A DNA stretch of 41,088 nucleotides, taken from positions 1 through 41,088 of the forward strand of contig JAFAZN010000304.1 of the NCBI GenBank assembly GCA_019239775.1, read 5' to 3'. The DNA comes from Chloroflexota bacterium (GTDB lineage: Bacteria > Chloroflexota > UBA6077 > CF-72). Made by a program: the position numbers and the translations under genes. This document shows positions 18,776 through 27,025 of this stretch, in pieces. Every line of letters begins with the position of its first letter. Positions within the stretch are counted from its first letter, which is position 1. The notes beneath the pieces were generated by a model. That model saw only the letters and a program-made list of their open reading frames with translations, ran no database searches and was not told the origin of the DNA.

Positions 18776-20380
18776 TCAATCGAGATGCGCGTATGCCGGC
18801 ACCGTCAGGAACTCGGTGAACCGATCGCTCAAGGCGACCTGTTCGAACAGTTGCCGTGCCTCGTCGAAGCGGTTGCCGTGAGCGGCCTCACCACTCAGAC
18901 TCTGGCGGATACTCTCCAACTCCTCCTGTATCAAGTTGACAACCAGCTCGCGGGTGACACGCTGGCCTGTATCTAACGTAGCGCCATGATGGTGCCATTG
19001 CCAGACCTGTGAGCGCGAGATTTCGGCGGTGGCAGCATCTTCCATCAGGTTAAAGATGGCGGCGGCGCCGGTACCGCGCAGCCATGACTCGATGTACTGC
19101 ATGCCGACCGAAATGTTGCTGCGCAGCCCGGTCTCGGTGATCTGACCATCTGGGATTCGCAGGTCGAGTAGCTGACGCGGTTCGACCGCAACCTCGGGAC
19201 GCTGACGATCCAGCTGGTTTGCGCGATCGCCCATGAACTCGGCGAACACCTCTCGGGCAACTGGCACCAGGTCGGGGTGCGCAACCCATGTGCCATCGAA
19301 TCCGTCATGCGATTCGCGCAGCTTGTCGTCACGTACTTTCGGCAGCGCAACCTCGTTGACCTTTGGATCACGCCGGCTAGGGATAAACGCGGCCATGCCG
19401 CCCATCGCAAACGCGCCGCGCCGATGGCAAGTCTTAACCAGCAGCTCGGTATAGGCGCGCATGAACGGGACCGTCATGGTGACCTGGGCGCGGTCGGGCA
19501 GCAGGAAGTCCGGGCGGCTGCTGAACTTCTTGATGATGCTGAAGATGTAATCCCAGCGGCCGGCATTGAGGCCGCCCGAATGCTCGCGCAGCTCGTACAG
19601 GATCTCGTCCATCTCGAACGCCGCGAGCACGGTCTCGAGCAGCACCGTCGCCTTCACGGTTCCCCGTGGCAACCCAAGCGCGTCCTGCGCGAAGCAGAAC
19701 ACGTCGTTCCACAGCCGCGCCTCGCGGTGGTTCTCGAGCTTCGGAAGATAAAAGTACGGACCGCTGCCGTTCTCGACCAGTTTCCGAGCGTTGTGGAAGA
19801 AAAACAGCCCGAAATCGAACAGCGCGCCACTGATGGGTGAGCCATCCACGAACACGTGCTTCTCGGGCAGGTGCCAGCCTCGCGGTCGGACGAGCAGCGT
19901 GGCCGTCTGTTCGTTGAGGCGATAGACCCGGCCGTCGGGGTTGTCGAACGAGATGGTCCGCTCGATAGCGTCGACAAGGTTGACCTGCCCCTCGACCATG
20001 TTCTGCCACGTCGGGGTATTGGCGTCCTCGAAGTCGGCCATGTACACGTCGGCACCTGAGTTCAGGGCGTTGATCAGCATCTTGCGCTCGGTCGGCCCGG
20101 TCAGCTCGACCCAGCGTTTCTGAAGATCAGGGTTTTTGACAGGCGCGACTGTCCACTCGCCGTCCCGAATCGAGGCCGTATCTGAGGGGAACGTTGGTAG
20201 CTCGCCCGCATCCAGGCGGGCTTGGACATCCTGGCGCGCCTGCAGCAGGCGTTCGCGTTGGGGATTGAACTCGCGGTGCAGTCGGCCGACGAATTCGAGA
20301 CCGGGCCCGGTCAGGACCTCGTCGAAACGCGCCAGGCGCGGACCGCGAACCTCGACGCCGGCGGCGGAGGAAATCGTCAC
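18776..20380 (-). CDS. aceB: Malate synthase A
   Basis: Glyoxylate-shunt enzyme that condenses acetyl-CoA with glyoxylate to malate in the cytoplasm. The 534-residue length is normal for the A isoform. The family signature [16 protein letters not shown] is at 265-280; Glu249 (LLETV) and Asp277 are the likely magnesium ligands. [12 protein letters not shown] (114-125) and the late [35 protein letters not shown] region are diagnostic. The start is GTG at 20380. No isocitrate lyase gene is in the window, so the partner enzyme must lie elsewhere, or glyoxylate comes from another source. Confidence 0.97.
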   Translation of the reverse strand: MTISSAAGVEVRGPRLARFDEVLTGPGLEFVGRLHREFNPQRERLLQARQDVQARLDAGELPTFPSDTASIRDGEWTVAPVKNPDLQKRWVELTGPTERKMLINALNSGADVYMADFEDANTPTWQNMVEGQVNLVDAIERTISFDNPDGRVYRLNEQTATLLVRPRGWHLPEKHVFVDGSPISGALFDFGLFFFHNARKLVENGSGPYFYLPKLENHREARLWNDVFCFAQDALGLPRGTVKATVLLETVLAAFEMDEILYELREHSGGLNAGRWDYIFSIIKKFSSRPDFLLPDRAQVTMTVPFMRAYTELLVKTCHRRGAFAMGGMAAFIPSRRDPKVNEVALPKVRDDKLRESHDGFDGTWVAHPDLVPVAREVFAEFMGDRANQLDRQRPEVAVEPRQLLDLRIPDGQITETGLRSNISVGMQYIESWLRGTGAAAIFNLMEDAATAEISRSQVWQWHHHGATLDTGQRVTRELVVNLIQEELESIRQSLSGEAAHGNRFDEARQLFEQVALSDRFTEFLTVPAYAHLD

Positions 20381-20413
20381 CTCTTGATCCTAAGCTTCTC
20401 GATGGCGATTGTC

Positions 20414-21094
20414 TCAGTGGCGCTGCCGCAGGCGCTGAATCGCCACATAGCCGGCCGCTGCGAGGCCGGCGACGATCAGCCCGAGGCGCCCGCCAACCAG
20501 CAGGGGTTCCATTGACGCCGACATCACGTTGCCCACGAGATCCGCGTCGGCCGTCGGCGATGCCGGTGTCGGTGCGGGCGTGGGGCGCTGCGTCGGGGCG
20601 ACCGTGGGGGTGGGCGGCGTCGGCGTGATCGCGGAGCGGGCGTTCGGGTCAGTGGCGACGTCGATCACGGCCACTGTCGGCTCGATGCTCGGCGCCTCAG
20701 TTGGTGGCGCGATGGCGCGCGGAGCCACTGGCTGCTGCTGCAGTGGCTTCTGCGGAGCGGGTACCGGCGTAGGTGGTGGCGGCGGCGACGCTGGCGGGTC
20801 AGTCGGCAGCGGCACGTCCGTAGCCGTCGGCGGCGGCGCGGGCCTGGTGCGGGGCGGGACCGGCGTCGGCGCCAGCTTCCCGCTCGGTGTCCGCGTTGGC
20901 GGCACGTAACGCGTGATCGGTGGTGGCGGGGCCGTGGGTGCCGGCGCCACAGGTGCCACCGTCGGTTTCACCTGCTGCAACTCCACCGGACCCGAATACT
21001 TTGGGTGTTTATCACCCTCGGCGTACGCGCCGGCCGTAGCCACCAACGTCAGCAGGAGTGCACCACTAACGGCAGCTAGCGCCCGCGGCGTCAT
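20414..21094 (-). CDS. Proline-rich secreted protein with C-terminal membrane anchor
   Basis: I start it at the ATG at 21094 (226 residues) because this gives a signal peptide (MTPRALAAVSGALLLTLVATAGAYA); the frame is open further upstream but that part looks non-coding. The middle (about 40-190) is a low-complexity Pro/Thr/Ala/Val region, likely an extended wall-spanning stalk. Near the end, LLVGGRLGLIVAGLAAAGYVAIQRLRQRH is a single membrane helix with basic residues after it, so the stalk faces outward and is held in the membrane. No enzymatic domain is visible. It is transcribed away from the GlsB-like gene. Its function is unknown. Confidence 0.72.
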   Translation of the reverse strand: MTPRALAAVSGALLLTLVATAGAYAEGDKHPKYSGPVELQQVKPTVAPVAPAPTAPPPPITRYVPPTRTPSGKLAPTPVPPRTRPAPPPTATDVPLPTDPPASPPPPPTPVPAPQKPLQQQPVAPRAIAPPTEAPSIEPTVAVIDVATDPNARSAITPTPPTPTVAPTQRPTPAPTPASPTADADLVGNVMSASMEPLLVGGRLGLIVAGLAAAGYVAIQRLRQRH

Positions 21095-21230
21095 CGCCCG
21101 TGGGTTTCGCACGCCATGTGCCGTCTTGGCCCTGGCCGCGGTTAAGAAGCTCGGACGATCTTCCACGCCCTGCGCAACGATCCGTAACTGAACAGGCTGG
21201 CACGTGCTTTGCTTTCTGCCTCCTCGCAAC

Positions 21231-21235
21231 GGAGG
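21231..21235 (+). promoter_or_regulatory. Ribosome binding site of the GlsB-like gene
   Basis: GGAGG ends 11 bases before the ATG at 21247. It decides the start of the short membrane protein against a frame that is open about 150 bases further upstream. Confidence 0.75.
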
Positions 21236-21246
21236 TAACTTCGCGA

Positions 21247-21510
21247 ATGTCGATTATTGCCTGGATCGTTCTCGGTCTCATTGCTGGCTGGCTCGCTGGC
21301 ATGATCATGAAAGGCGGTGGATACGGCCTTATCGGTGACATCGTGCTTGGCGTTGTGGGCGCTCTCATTGGCGGCTGGATCACAGGCGCGCTGCTTGGCC
21401 GTGACATGGTCAACGGCTTCAACATCGAAACCCTTATCGTGGCGGTGATCGGCGCGATCGTGCTGATCGCTATCTCACGCCTGTTTACTGGGCGACGCGC
21501 CGTTTCCTGA
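21247..21510 (+). CDS. GlsB/YeaQ/YmgE family membrane protein
   Basis: An 87-residue, very hydrophobic and glycine-rich protein with three membrane segments: IIAWIVLGLIAGWLAGMI, GLIGDIVLGVVGALIGGWITGALL and ETLIVAVIGAIVLIAISRLF. The pattern and length match the transglycosylase-associated / GlsB-YeaQ-YmgE family of small stress-related membrane proteins, whose molecular role is still unclear. The start is supported by a GGAGG site. Its last 36 bases overlap the end of the convergent alkyltransferase-like gene. Confidence 0.9.
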   Translation: MSIIAWIVLGLIAGWLAGMIMKGGGYGLIGDIVLGVVGALIGGWITGALLGRDMVNGFNIETLIVAVIGAIVLIAISRLFTGRRAVS

Positions 21511-21900
21511 CTCGTCTCCCGGTAACCACAGATAGTGCTCGAGGTCGACGCGTCCGTCTTGGAGGAAGATGACGCCGTCGGCCTCGAGTGCTGTTCTGCG
21601 TTTGTTCACATCGCCGCCGGACGAGATTTGGCCGCGCGCGTTGATGACGCGCTGATACGGCACGCTCTCGGGGCAGATAGCCATTGCCCAGCCCACCTCA
21701 CGCGCCTTGCGTGGGTCGCCTAAGACGGTGGCGATAGCGCCATACGTGATCACGCGACCACGCGGTACCCGCCGCACCAGCGCGTAAACCCGTTCCGGAA
21801 AGGACCCCTCAGAGAGGGAGCGCCAGCTGGGGTCCTCGTCTCGGGATTGCCGGCTCCTTCGGCGGACGTTGCCGCCGTTCTGGGGGACCGCCGAAGCCAT
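21475..21900 (-). CDS. Alkyltransferase-like (ATL) DNA base-flipping protein
   Basis: A 141-residue protein whose second half (about 34-130) is the MGMT DNA-binding domain: FPERVYALVRRVPRGRVITYGAIATVLG with the helix-turn-helix, then GWAMAICPESVPYQRVINARGQIS. In O6-alkylguanine transferases the active site is PCHRV; here it is PYQRV with Tyr82 in place of the cysteine, so it cannot take up the alkyl group. ATL proteins bind alkylated guanine and hand the lesion to nucleotide excision repair. The only in-frame ATG that fits is at 21900, inside the end of the upstream radical SAM gene (92-base overlap). The first 30 residues are basic and not part of the domain. Confidence 0.83.
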   Translation of the reverse strand: MASAVPQNGGNVRRRSRQSRDEDPSWRSLSEGSFPERVYALVRRVPRGRVITYGAIATVLGDPRKAREVGWAMAICPESVPYQRVINARGQISSGGDVNKRRTALEADGVIFLQDGRVDLEHYLWLPGDESGNGASPSKQA

Positions 21901-22723
21901 ATCGTGCGCGGATGCGCTCGACCCGCTCGTGGAGCTTTTCGCGGTAGTCGGGCGGCGCATAGCTGCCAGGATAGGCGCGTTGGTAGCGCGGCAACAGGTC
22001 GGGATACTCGTCGCCGATGAATCCCAGGTAAAACTCCTTCACGTGCGGAGCCAGGCGCAGCGGGGCCATGCTCAGCGTTGCTGCCTCGAAGTCTCTGGCG
22101 GCAGCGGCCACGCGTTCGATGGACGCTTCTGAGTCCGTGATGCCTGGAAGGATCGGCGCCATCATCACGCCGGCGGTCACACCCTGGCGGCGCAACGCGC
22201 GCATCACTTCCAACCGTTTGTACGGATTTGCCGTTCCTGGTTCGAGCGTATGCCACAGGTCCAGGTCCACCGTGGTGATGCTGAAGAAGACCTCGGCTGA
22301 AGCGATCCGGGCGATCTCCGCCAGCAGGTCACCATCCCGGACGATCATGGGCGACTTGGTAAGCAGCGCGATCGGGTTGGCGTGCTCGCGCAATAACTCC
22401 AGCGATCCACGTGTCAGCTTGTAATGACCTTCGACGGGTTGATAGGGGTCTGTCGCCGTGCCGACGGTGATGCGTTCGCCCTGCAGGCCCGGGCGCCGCA
22501 GCTCGCGCGCGAGCACCTCGACGAAATTGGTCTTGATGAACAGCCGCGTCCCGAAGTCCTGCTGCGTCCCCTGATCCGCGACCACGCGGTATTGCACGGC
22601 GAAGCAGAAGCGGCAGCGGTGTACGCATCCGCCGTAGGGGTTGAGCGACCACTTCAGGTACGGCATCCCATACACGCGGTTAACGGCTGACTTGCAGGTG
22701 ATCTCGACGTACTCCGGCTTCAC
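21809..22723 (-). CDS. Radical SAM protein, Rv2578c/SplB-like
   Basis: A 304-residue protein. The radical SAM cluster motif is C33-x3-C37-x2-C40 (GGCVHRCRFCF), preceded by the family N-terminus VNRVYGMPYLKWSLNPYGGC. ITVGTATDPYQPVE and LTKSPMIVRDGDLL are further marks of this group, which is related to spore photoproduct lyase-like and Rv2578c proteins of unknown substrate. The GTG at 22723 is the best start; the open frame continues upstream but its extra residues look non-coding and overlap the divergent ParA gene. Its end overlaps the DNA-repair-related ATL gene, which fits a joint role in DNA lesion handling; this is only a suggestion. Confidence 0.87.
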   Translation of the reverse strand: MKPEYVEITCKSAVNRVYGMPYLKWSLNPYGGCVHRCRFCFAVQYRVVADQGTQQDFGTRLFIKTNFVEVLARELRRPGLQGERITVGTATDPYQPVEGHYKLTRGSLELLREHANPIALLTKSPMIVRDGDLLAEIARIASAEVFFSITTVDLDLWHTLEPGTANPYKRLEVMRALRRQGVTAGVMMAPILPGITDSEASIERVAAAARDFEAATLSMAPLRLAPHVKEFYLGFIGDEYPDLLPRYQRAYPGSYAPPDYREKLHERVERIRARYGFGGPPERRQRPPKEPAIPRRGPQLALPL

Positions 22724-22791
22724 GCACCCGAGTATTAGAACATACGTTCGCTGGCGTAGGCCCGTGAGGTTAAACCATCGGCCCGTCGCGG

Positions 22792-22809
22792 GCGGGCCTT
22801 TAGGCCCGC
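22792..22809. repeat. Short GC-rich hairpin in a divergent intergenic region
   Basis: GCGGGCC-TTTA-GGCCCGC is a perfect 7-bp stem with a 4-base loop. It sits about 90 bases before the ParA start in the 175-base gap between the radical SAM and parA-like genes. It may be an attenuator, a regulator site or a dispersed repeat unit; nothing else in the window matches it that I could see. Confidence 0.35.
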
Positions 22810-22887
22810 GTGCTGGTACCAATCGGCTATGGATCGAGCCCCGCCACCTCCCTAGACTCCGCCGACATTTATTTGCTCGGGAACGGC

Positions 22888-22894
22888 AAGGAGG
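22888..22894 (+). promoter_or_regulatory. Ribosome binding site of the ParA-like gene
   Basis: AAGGAGG, 4 bases before the GTG at 22899. It decides the ParA start against an open frame that extends about 260 bases upstream. Confidence 0.8.
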
Positions 22895-22898
22895 CAGC

Positions 22899-23873
22899 GT
22901 GCCGATCATCGCGGTAGCCAATCAAAAGGGCGGTGTAGGGAAAACTACCAGCACGCTCAACCTCGGAGCTGCGCTTCAGGAAGCGGGCAAGCGCGTGCTG
23001 CTGGTCGACCTCGATCCGCAGGGCAACCTGTCGGTGGCCGCTGGCATCGTCGATATCGACGCCGCGTACCCCAGCATTGGTGACTTGCTCTCACTGGCCG
23101 CGCGCGGTCGCACCTCCAGCGGCCCAGGCATTCACAAGGCCATCGTCCACAGCCCGTCCGGCCTGGACGTCGTGCCCGCCAACGCCACCCTCTCCGCCGC
23201 TGAGCTAGGGCTCGTTTCGGCGATGAATCGAGAATCGATGCTGGCAAGCCTGCTGCACAGCGTTGAAGCCGATTACGACTACATCCTGATCGACTGTCTG
23301 CCGAGCCTGGGTTTGCTCGCAATCAACGCGCTGCGCGCCGCTAACGGCATCGTCATTCCGGTCCAGGCCGATTTCCTGGCGATGCAAGGTCTGGCCCAGA
23401 TCTTCGAAACCATCGCCGCTGTCCGGGAGCAGTTGAATCCGGATCTCAACATCTACGGTGTCCTGCTCACGCTTGTCGACCAGCGCACCGCACATTCACG
23501 CGACGTGGTCAAAGTCGTGCGGTCCAGCCTGGACGGTCAGGTCAACGTGTTCCAAACCGAGGTCCGGCTGCACGTCGCGCTGAAGGAAACTGCCAAAGCC
23601 GGTCGCAGCATCCTGGAATATGACACCAACAGTCGCAGTGCTGCGGCCTACCGCCAGTTGGCGTCCGAAGTTCTGACTGTTTGCGGCGACGCGCCAAACG
23701 CGGACATGGTGACGGTGTCGACGTTGTTGGAGTTGCCGGTGCACACCGTCTCGACTCCGACGCCAGACCCAGTCGAGGACCTGGTGCCAGTCCGGCCCCG
23801 ACGCCCAGAGGTGCCTTCGTTCGGCAACTTCGTCATCGAAGGATCGCAGAAGTGGCTCGGCGCGTCCTGCTGA
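22899..23873 (+). CDS. ParA-family ATPase
   Basis: A 324-residue Walker-type ATPase of the ParA/Soj/MinD group. The deviant Walker A motif KGGVGKT is at residues 10-16, right after IIAVANQ, with both lysines (10 and 15). DLDPQGNLS is the A' box, and DYILIDCLPSLGLLAINAL is the Walker B region. Such proteins form ATP-dependent dimers on DNA and move plasmids, chromosome origins or protein clusters. A C-terminal extension of about 70 residues rich in Pro, Val and Thr follows the ATPase core. It is the first gene of a five-gene operon and overlaps a ribbon-helix-helix protein gene by 22 bases, which could be its DNA-binding partner. No ParB-type gene is visible. Confidence 0.92.
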   Translation: MPIIAVANQKGGVGKTTSTLNLGAALQEAGKRVLLVDLDPQGNLSVAAGIVDIDAAYPSIGDLLSLAARGRTSSGPGIHKAIVHSPSGLDVVPANATLSAAELGLVSAMNRESMLASLLHSVEADYDYILIDCLPSLGLLAINALRAANGIVIPVQADFLAMQGLAQIFETIAAVREQLNPDLNIYGVLLTLVDQRTAHSRDVVKVVRSSLDGQVNVFQTEVRLHVALKETAKAGRSILEYDTNSRSAAAYRQLASEVLTVCGDAPNADMVTVSTLLELPVHTVSTPTPDPVEDLVPVRPRRPEVPSFGNFVIEGSQKWLGASC

Positions 23874-24280
23874 CAGCAGGCGGACGTGCTGACGTCGGCG
23901 AACGATTGCTGGGCTCGAAGTTGCAAATCCTCAGCGGCACCGGTAATCGCCGGCCGAGTATTGCCTTGAGCATTCTGACCGGCCGCGTCGCAGAACAGTT
24001 GTCGATTCTCGAACACTTCTACGCCGACGACCCCGCCGTCGTTGACGCCCCTGAGCCGGCGCCGGTGGTTGCGCCAGTCAAGCTCGTGCGCCCACATCTA
24101 CTGGCGCGCACGGTCTACCTCACCGAGTCGCACATGCGCGACATCGACACCATCATCGACGCCTGGCAGCCCGGCCGGTCCAGACGTCTCACACGTTCGG
24201 CGGTGCTGCGTCGAGCGATTGAGCACCTACGGGGCGCTGTCGAGGCCGATCCCGCCACCTCACTGCTGGAGAGCGAATAG
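23852..24280 (+). CDS. Small ribbon-helix-helix-like partner of ParA
   Basis: A 142-residue protein starting at a GTG inside the end of the ParA gene, with GAAGGA (23838-23843) as ribosome site. Residues about 86-128 (RTVYLTESHMRDID...LTRSAVLRRAIEHL) fit a ribbon-helix-helix fold: a short beta strand, then two helices, with basic residues that could touch DNA. The N-terminal 60 residues (SIALSILTGRVAEQLSILEHFY) are partly helical and may bind ParA; a Pro/Val/Ala linker joins the two parts. Some plasmid partition systems pair ParA with such RHH proteins instead of ParB. The frame is open upstream to 23681, but those codons are a shadow of ParA. Confidence 0.7.
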   Translation: MARRVLLTAGGRADVGERLLGSKLQILSGTGNRRPSIALSILTGRVAEQLSILEHFYADDPAVVDAPEPAPVVAPVKLVRPHLLARTVYLTESHMRDIDTIIDAWQPGRSRRLTRSAVLRRAIEHLRGAVEADPATSLLESE

Positions 24281-24282
24281 CC

Positions 24283-25035
24283 ATGTCCGACATCCTGAAT
24301 CTCATTGCCGAAGCGCGCGAGGCAGCGTTCGAGCAACGCTTCGAGGACGCTGCCCGACATGCCACGAACGCGCTCCAACGGTTGCCATCCTGCCTGGCGG
24401 CGTTGCGAATCCTCGCCTGGGCCCAACTCGAGCTAGACGACGAGGCCGCGTTGTCCACGTTCCAACGCTGCATCGAACACGATCCGGAGGATGCCCTGGC
24501 GCACGTTGGCCAGGCTATCTGGCACCAGCAGCGAGAGCACGATGATCTAGCGACGGCCGCCTGGACCCGCGCATGGGAGCTCGATCCGCACAACCAGGCC
24601 ATTCGCCGAGGCCTCGCGCGGCTGACCGGTGAGCTGCCTGACTCCACGTTCGCGGACGCGATTTCGCTGCTGCGCACAGGTCACGCCGAGCAGGCGCTGG
24701 CGGGCCTGCGTGAGCTCTCGTCGCGCAGTGAGCACGATCCAGCGGTCGAGGTTTCGCTCCTGAGCGCGCTGTGGGCGGCAGGCGCTCAGCGTGATGCCTT
24801 CGAAACGGCGATTGGCGTGCTGCACCGCAATCCGCGCTGCGTCAAAGCCGCGCTGTATGTCGCGGCCCTGGAGGATCGCGCCGGACGAACGCTCCGAAGC
24901 CGCGAAGCAATCGCTCGCGCGGAGCAGGTGGATCCGGGCCTGGTGCTTTTCGCGGATGTGGTCCGCCACGTTGGACTTGAAGCTGCGCTGGATCTGCACC
25001 GCGCCAGTCGACCGTCGCTCGCGGGAGCCCGCTAA
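24283..25035 (+). CDS. TPR-repeat protein
   Basis: A 250-residue, all-helical soluble protein with about five TPR-like repeats: FEDAARHATNALQRLPSCLAALRILAWAQLELDD, ALSTFQRCIEHDPEDALAHVGQAIWH and DLATAAWTRAWELDPHNQAIRRGLARL are the clearest, and the C-terminal half is more degenerate. TPRs bind other proteins; no enzymatic domain is seen. It begins 2 bases after the RHH gene stop and its stop overlaps the next start by one base (TAATG), so it is translated as part of the operon. It may bridge the ParA module and the membrane proteins that follow. Confidence 0.82.
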   Translation: MSDILNLIAEAREAAFEQRFEDAARHATNALQRLPSCLAALRILAWAQLELDDEAALSTFQRCIEHDPEDALAHVGQAIWHQQREHDDLATAAWTRAWELDPHNQAIRRGLARLTGELPDSTFADAISLLRTGHAEQALAGLRELSSRSEHDPAVEVSLLSALWAAGAQRDAFETAIGVLHRNPRCVKAALYVAALEDRAGRTLRSREAIARAEQVDPGLVLFADVVRHVGLEAALDLHRASRPSLAGAR

Positions 25036-25568
25036 TGGTTGCCCCGGCAAGCATCCGATCGCGGTCTCCCGCACCGATCACCAGCATCGGTTCGAACAGC
25101 GGCCGCCGATCGAAAGGGACGTACTTCCTCATTGCGATCCCGGTGTTGCTGGCCCTCACGTTTGTCTGGCAACTCGCTTCGAGCACATTCCACACGGAGG
25201 CAGTGGTCCGGGCCGCGGTGGCCGTCGGCAAGGTGAGCCTCGAGCCGGACCCGTCGGGAACGCGCATCGACATGGTGCTGGTGGATCGCTTTGGTCAGGA
25301 AACCACCTTCAACGGCACGCTGGATGTGAGTTTGCGCGAGCCTGATGGCGCGCTGTGGAAAACAACCCGCAACGTGTCCGCGGGTGACTTTCAACCGTTG
25401 CCGGAGGATAGCCTGATGGCAGGCCGCGTTGGCTACACGATCACGATCAACGCCGGTGATTGGGCGCGCCCACCGCGCCGCGGCGGCCTCGCCACCGTCT
25501 CGATCAGCGCAACACCTTCGGGCGACACGCCCTCCTTCTCAACGCAATCACAGCAACAGTTCCCCTGA
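25035..25568 (+). CDS. Single-pass membrane protein of unknown function
   Basis: A 177-residue protein I do not recognise. Residues 1-28 are a Ser/Arg-rich cytoplasmic tail, then YFLIAIPVLLALTFVWQLASS is one membrane helix, and the remainder (about 50-177) is a beta-rich extracytoplasmic part (VGKVSLEPDPSGTRIDMVLVDRFGQETTFNGTLDVSL) that looks like an Ig-like or similar sandwich. The ATG shares one base with the stop of the TPR gene. Between the TPR gene and an LCP-family gene it probably belongs to the same envelope-linked system. Confidence 0.7.
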   Translation: MVAPASIRSRSPAPITSIGSNSGRRSKGTYFLIAIPVLLALTFVWQLASSTFHTEAVVRAAVAVGKVSLEPDPSGTRIDMVLVDRFGQETTFNGTLDVSLREPDGALWKTTRNVSAGDFQPLPEDSLMAGRVGYTITINAGDWARPPRRGGLATVSISATPSGDTPSFSTQSQQQFP

Positions 25569-25582
25569 TAGCCTGACCCGGG

Positions 25583-26857
25583 ATGCGGTTGGGAATGTGG
25601 CCAAACGGCCTGAGTTCCTTCCCGCTTCTCGGTACTGCGGCTTGGTCCTTCGCGGTGATTCTCGCCGTGCCGGTCTCTGCGCAGTCGTCCACCTGCGCTG
25701 ATGCGGTTCCCGCCACAGCAGTTGCTCGCCCCGACAGTGGCCGGCCGCTGCTCTTCGACCAGTTCATCCAGCCACTTCTGGATGAGTCCGCGCACCGTCG
25801 CGCCCAGTGGTCCGCTGCCGATCCACAATACGCCCACCGCGTTGACGCGGATCTCAACGCCCAGCGCTTGAACGTCGCCCTGCTCGGCTTCGGCGAAGAG
25901 CACGACCAGACGTACGCCGACACCGGCATCTCGGTCACGGTCCTGTCGCTGGACCTCCAGACCTGGGACTTGATGTCGATCTCGCTGAGTCGCGATATCC
26001 GGGCGCCGGAGCTGGAGGATCAAACTGCCGAATCGCCGCCGCGCTGGCCGCTAACCTTGCGCGCGGCCTACAAGGCTGGCGGGTTCGAACGTGTACGCAC
26101 CGTACTGGAAGACGCCACCGGATTGACCATTGACTTCCAGGTGCTGATGAAAGACGTGTTCCTGCGCAACTACCTGGACAACGTGAACGGTCCGGTCGAG
26201 CTGGTAGTGCCGCAGGACTTCACGACCAACGTCTATCGCCTGGACGGAGTCGATCACCCGGCTGATTTCATCCCTGCTGGGCGTCAGACGCTTTCGACCG
26301 ATAAAGCCATGACCTTCGTGCTCGGTGAAGTGGAGGATCCGCAAGGCCGCGCCGATGAGCGCAGCTACCGCAAGGACCTGCTCCTGCGGGTGCTGTCGTG
26401 TCAGGCGCGCCAGCGCTTCGCAGCGCACGACGCCGGCTTTGCTCTCAATGTCGCCAGGTTCGCCCTTGACGAGGCGCGTACCCAGGACCTGTCGAGCGAC
26501 TTCGACCTGCAGCTCCTGACCGGCGGGCTAGCCAATGTCGCGACCGCGTTGGTCACCTCGCGCGGCAGCGTCGATGCAACCTTCCCTCAGCTCGGCACGG
26601 GCCGTGAGCTGGTTATTCATGATGAAGCCTTCGGCGATGGCGGCGTGCGGCGCGTGCACTACATGGCACTTGACCCAAACGCCTTCGGCATCCCTGACAG
26701 CCCGAATGTCACACAAGAAATCGCTATGGGCAGCTTGGCGCCGTACATGCTCATTCCGCTCGGCGGCAACCCGTACTCAGTAGACCTGGTGACGGACTAC
26801 TGGCCCAGCGTGCGCTCCTTGATCCGCCAGCGCCTGCAGGCTGCCGCAACGGTTTAG
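25583..26857 (+). CDS. LytR-CpsA-Psr (LCP) family-like protein
   Basis: A 424-residue exported protein with a signal or anchor at 10-33. The LCP pattern is visible: LLGFGEEHDQTYADTGISVTVLSLDL (the R-D-Ti segment altered), MSISLSRDIRAPE (compare siPRDt), LRAAYKAGGFERVRTVLEDATGLTIDFQVLM, NVNGPVELVVPQDF and a late DERSYRKDLLLRVL. LCP enzymes move undecaprenyl-linked glycopolymers onto peptidoglycan. The first conserved segment lacks the usual RSDT arginine and aspartate arrangement, so activity is uncertain. About 160 residues follow the LCP core. It lies 14 bases after the membrane protein and closes the ParA operon. Confidence 0.75.
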   Translation: MRLGMWPNGLSSFPLLGTAAWSFAVILAVPVSAQSSTCADAVPATAVARPDSGRPLLFDQFIQPLLDESAHRRAQWSAADPQYAHRVDADLNAQRLNVALLGFGEEHDQTYADTGISVTVLSLDLQTWDLMSISLSRDIRAPELEDQTAESPPRWPLTLRAAYKAGGFERVRTVLEDATGLTIDFQVLMKDVFLRNYLDNVNGPVELVVPQDFTTNVYRLDGVDHPADFIPAGRQTLSTDKAMTFVLGEVEDPQGRADERSYRKDLLLRVLSCQARQRFAAHDAGFALNVARFALDEARTQDLSSDFDLQLLTGGLANVATALVTSRGSVDATFPQLGTGRELVIHDEAFGDGGVRRVHYMALDPNAFGIPDSPNVTQEIAMGSLAPYMLIPLGGNPYSVDLVTDYWPSVRSLIRQRLQAAATV

Positions 26858-27025
26858 CGCCTCCTCGACCTGGTTGCACCACCGCATCACTTGTTATGCT
26901 GGAAGCTACCGCGCGACCCGACGCCGAGCACTGTCCCGACCGCCCCGGCCGGGGGATACGTGCAAAGGGGGGCATACTCCCGGGTCCTGTGCACGAGAAC
27001 TACACCACCACCCTGGTAATCCCTG

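Noticed and set aside
22724-22898. tRNA or small RNA gene in the radical SAM/ParA gap
   Set aside because: The region holds one short hairpin but no cloverleaf, T-loop motif or other RNA family signature.
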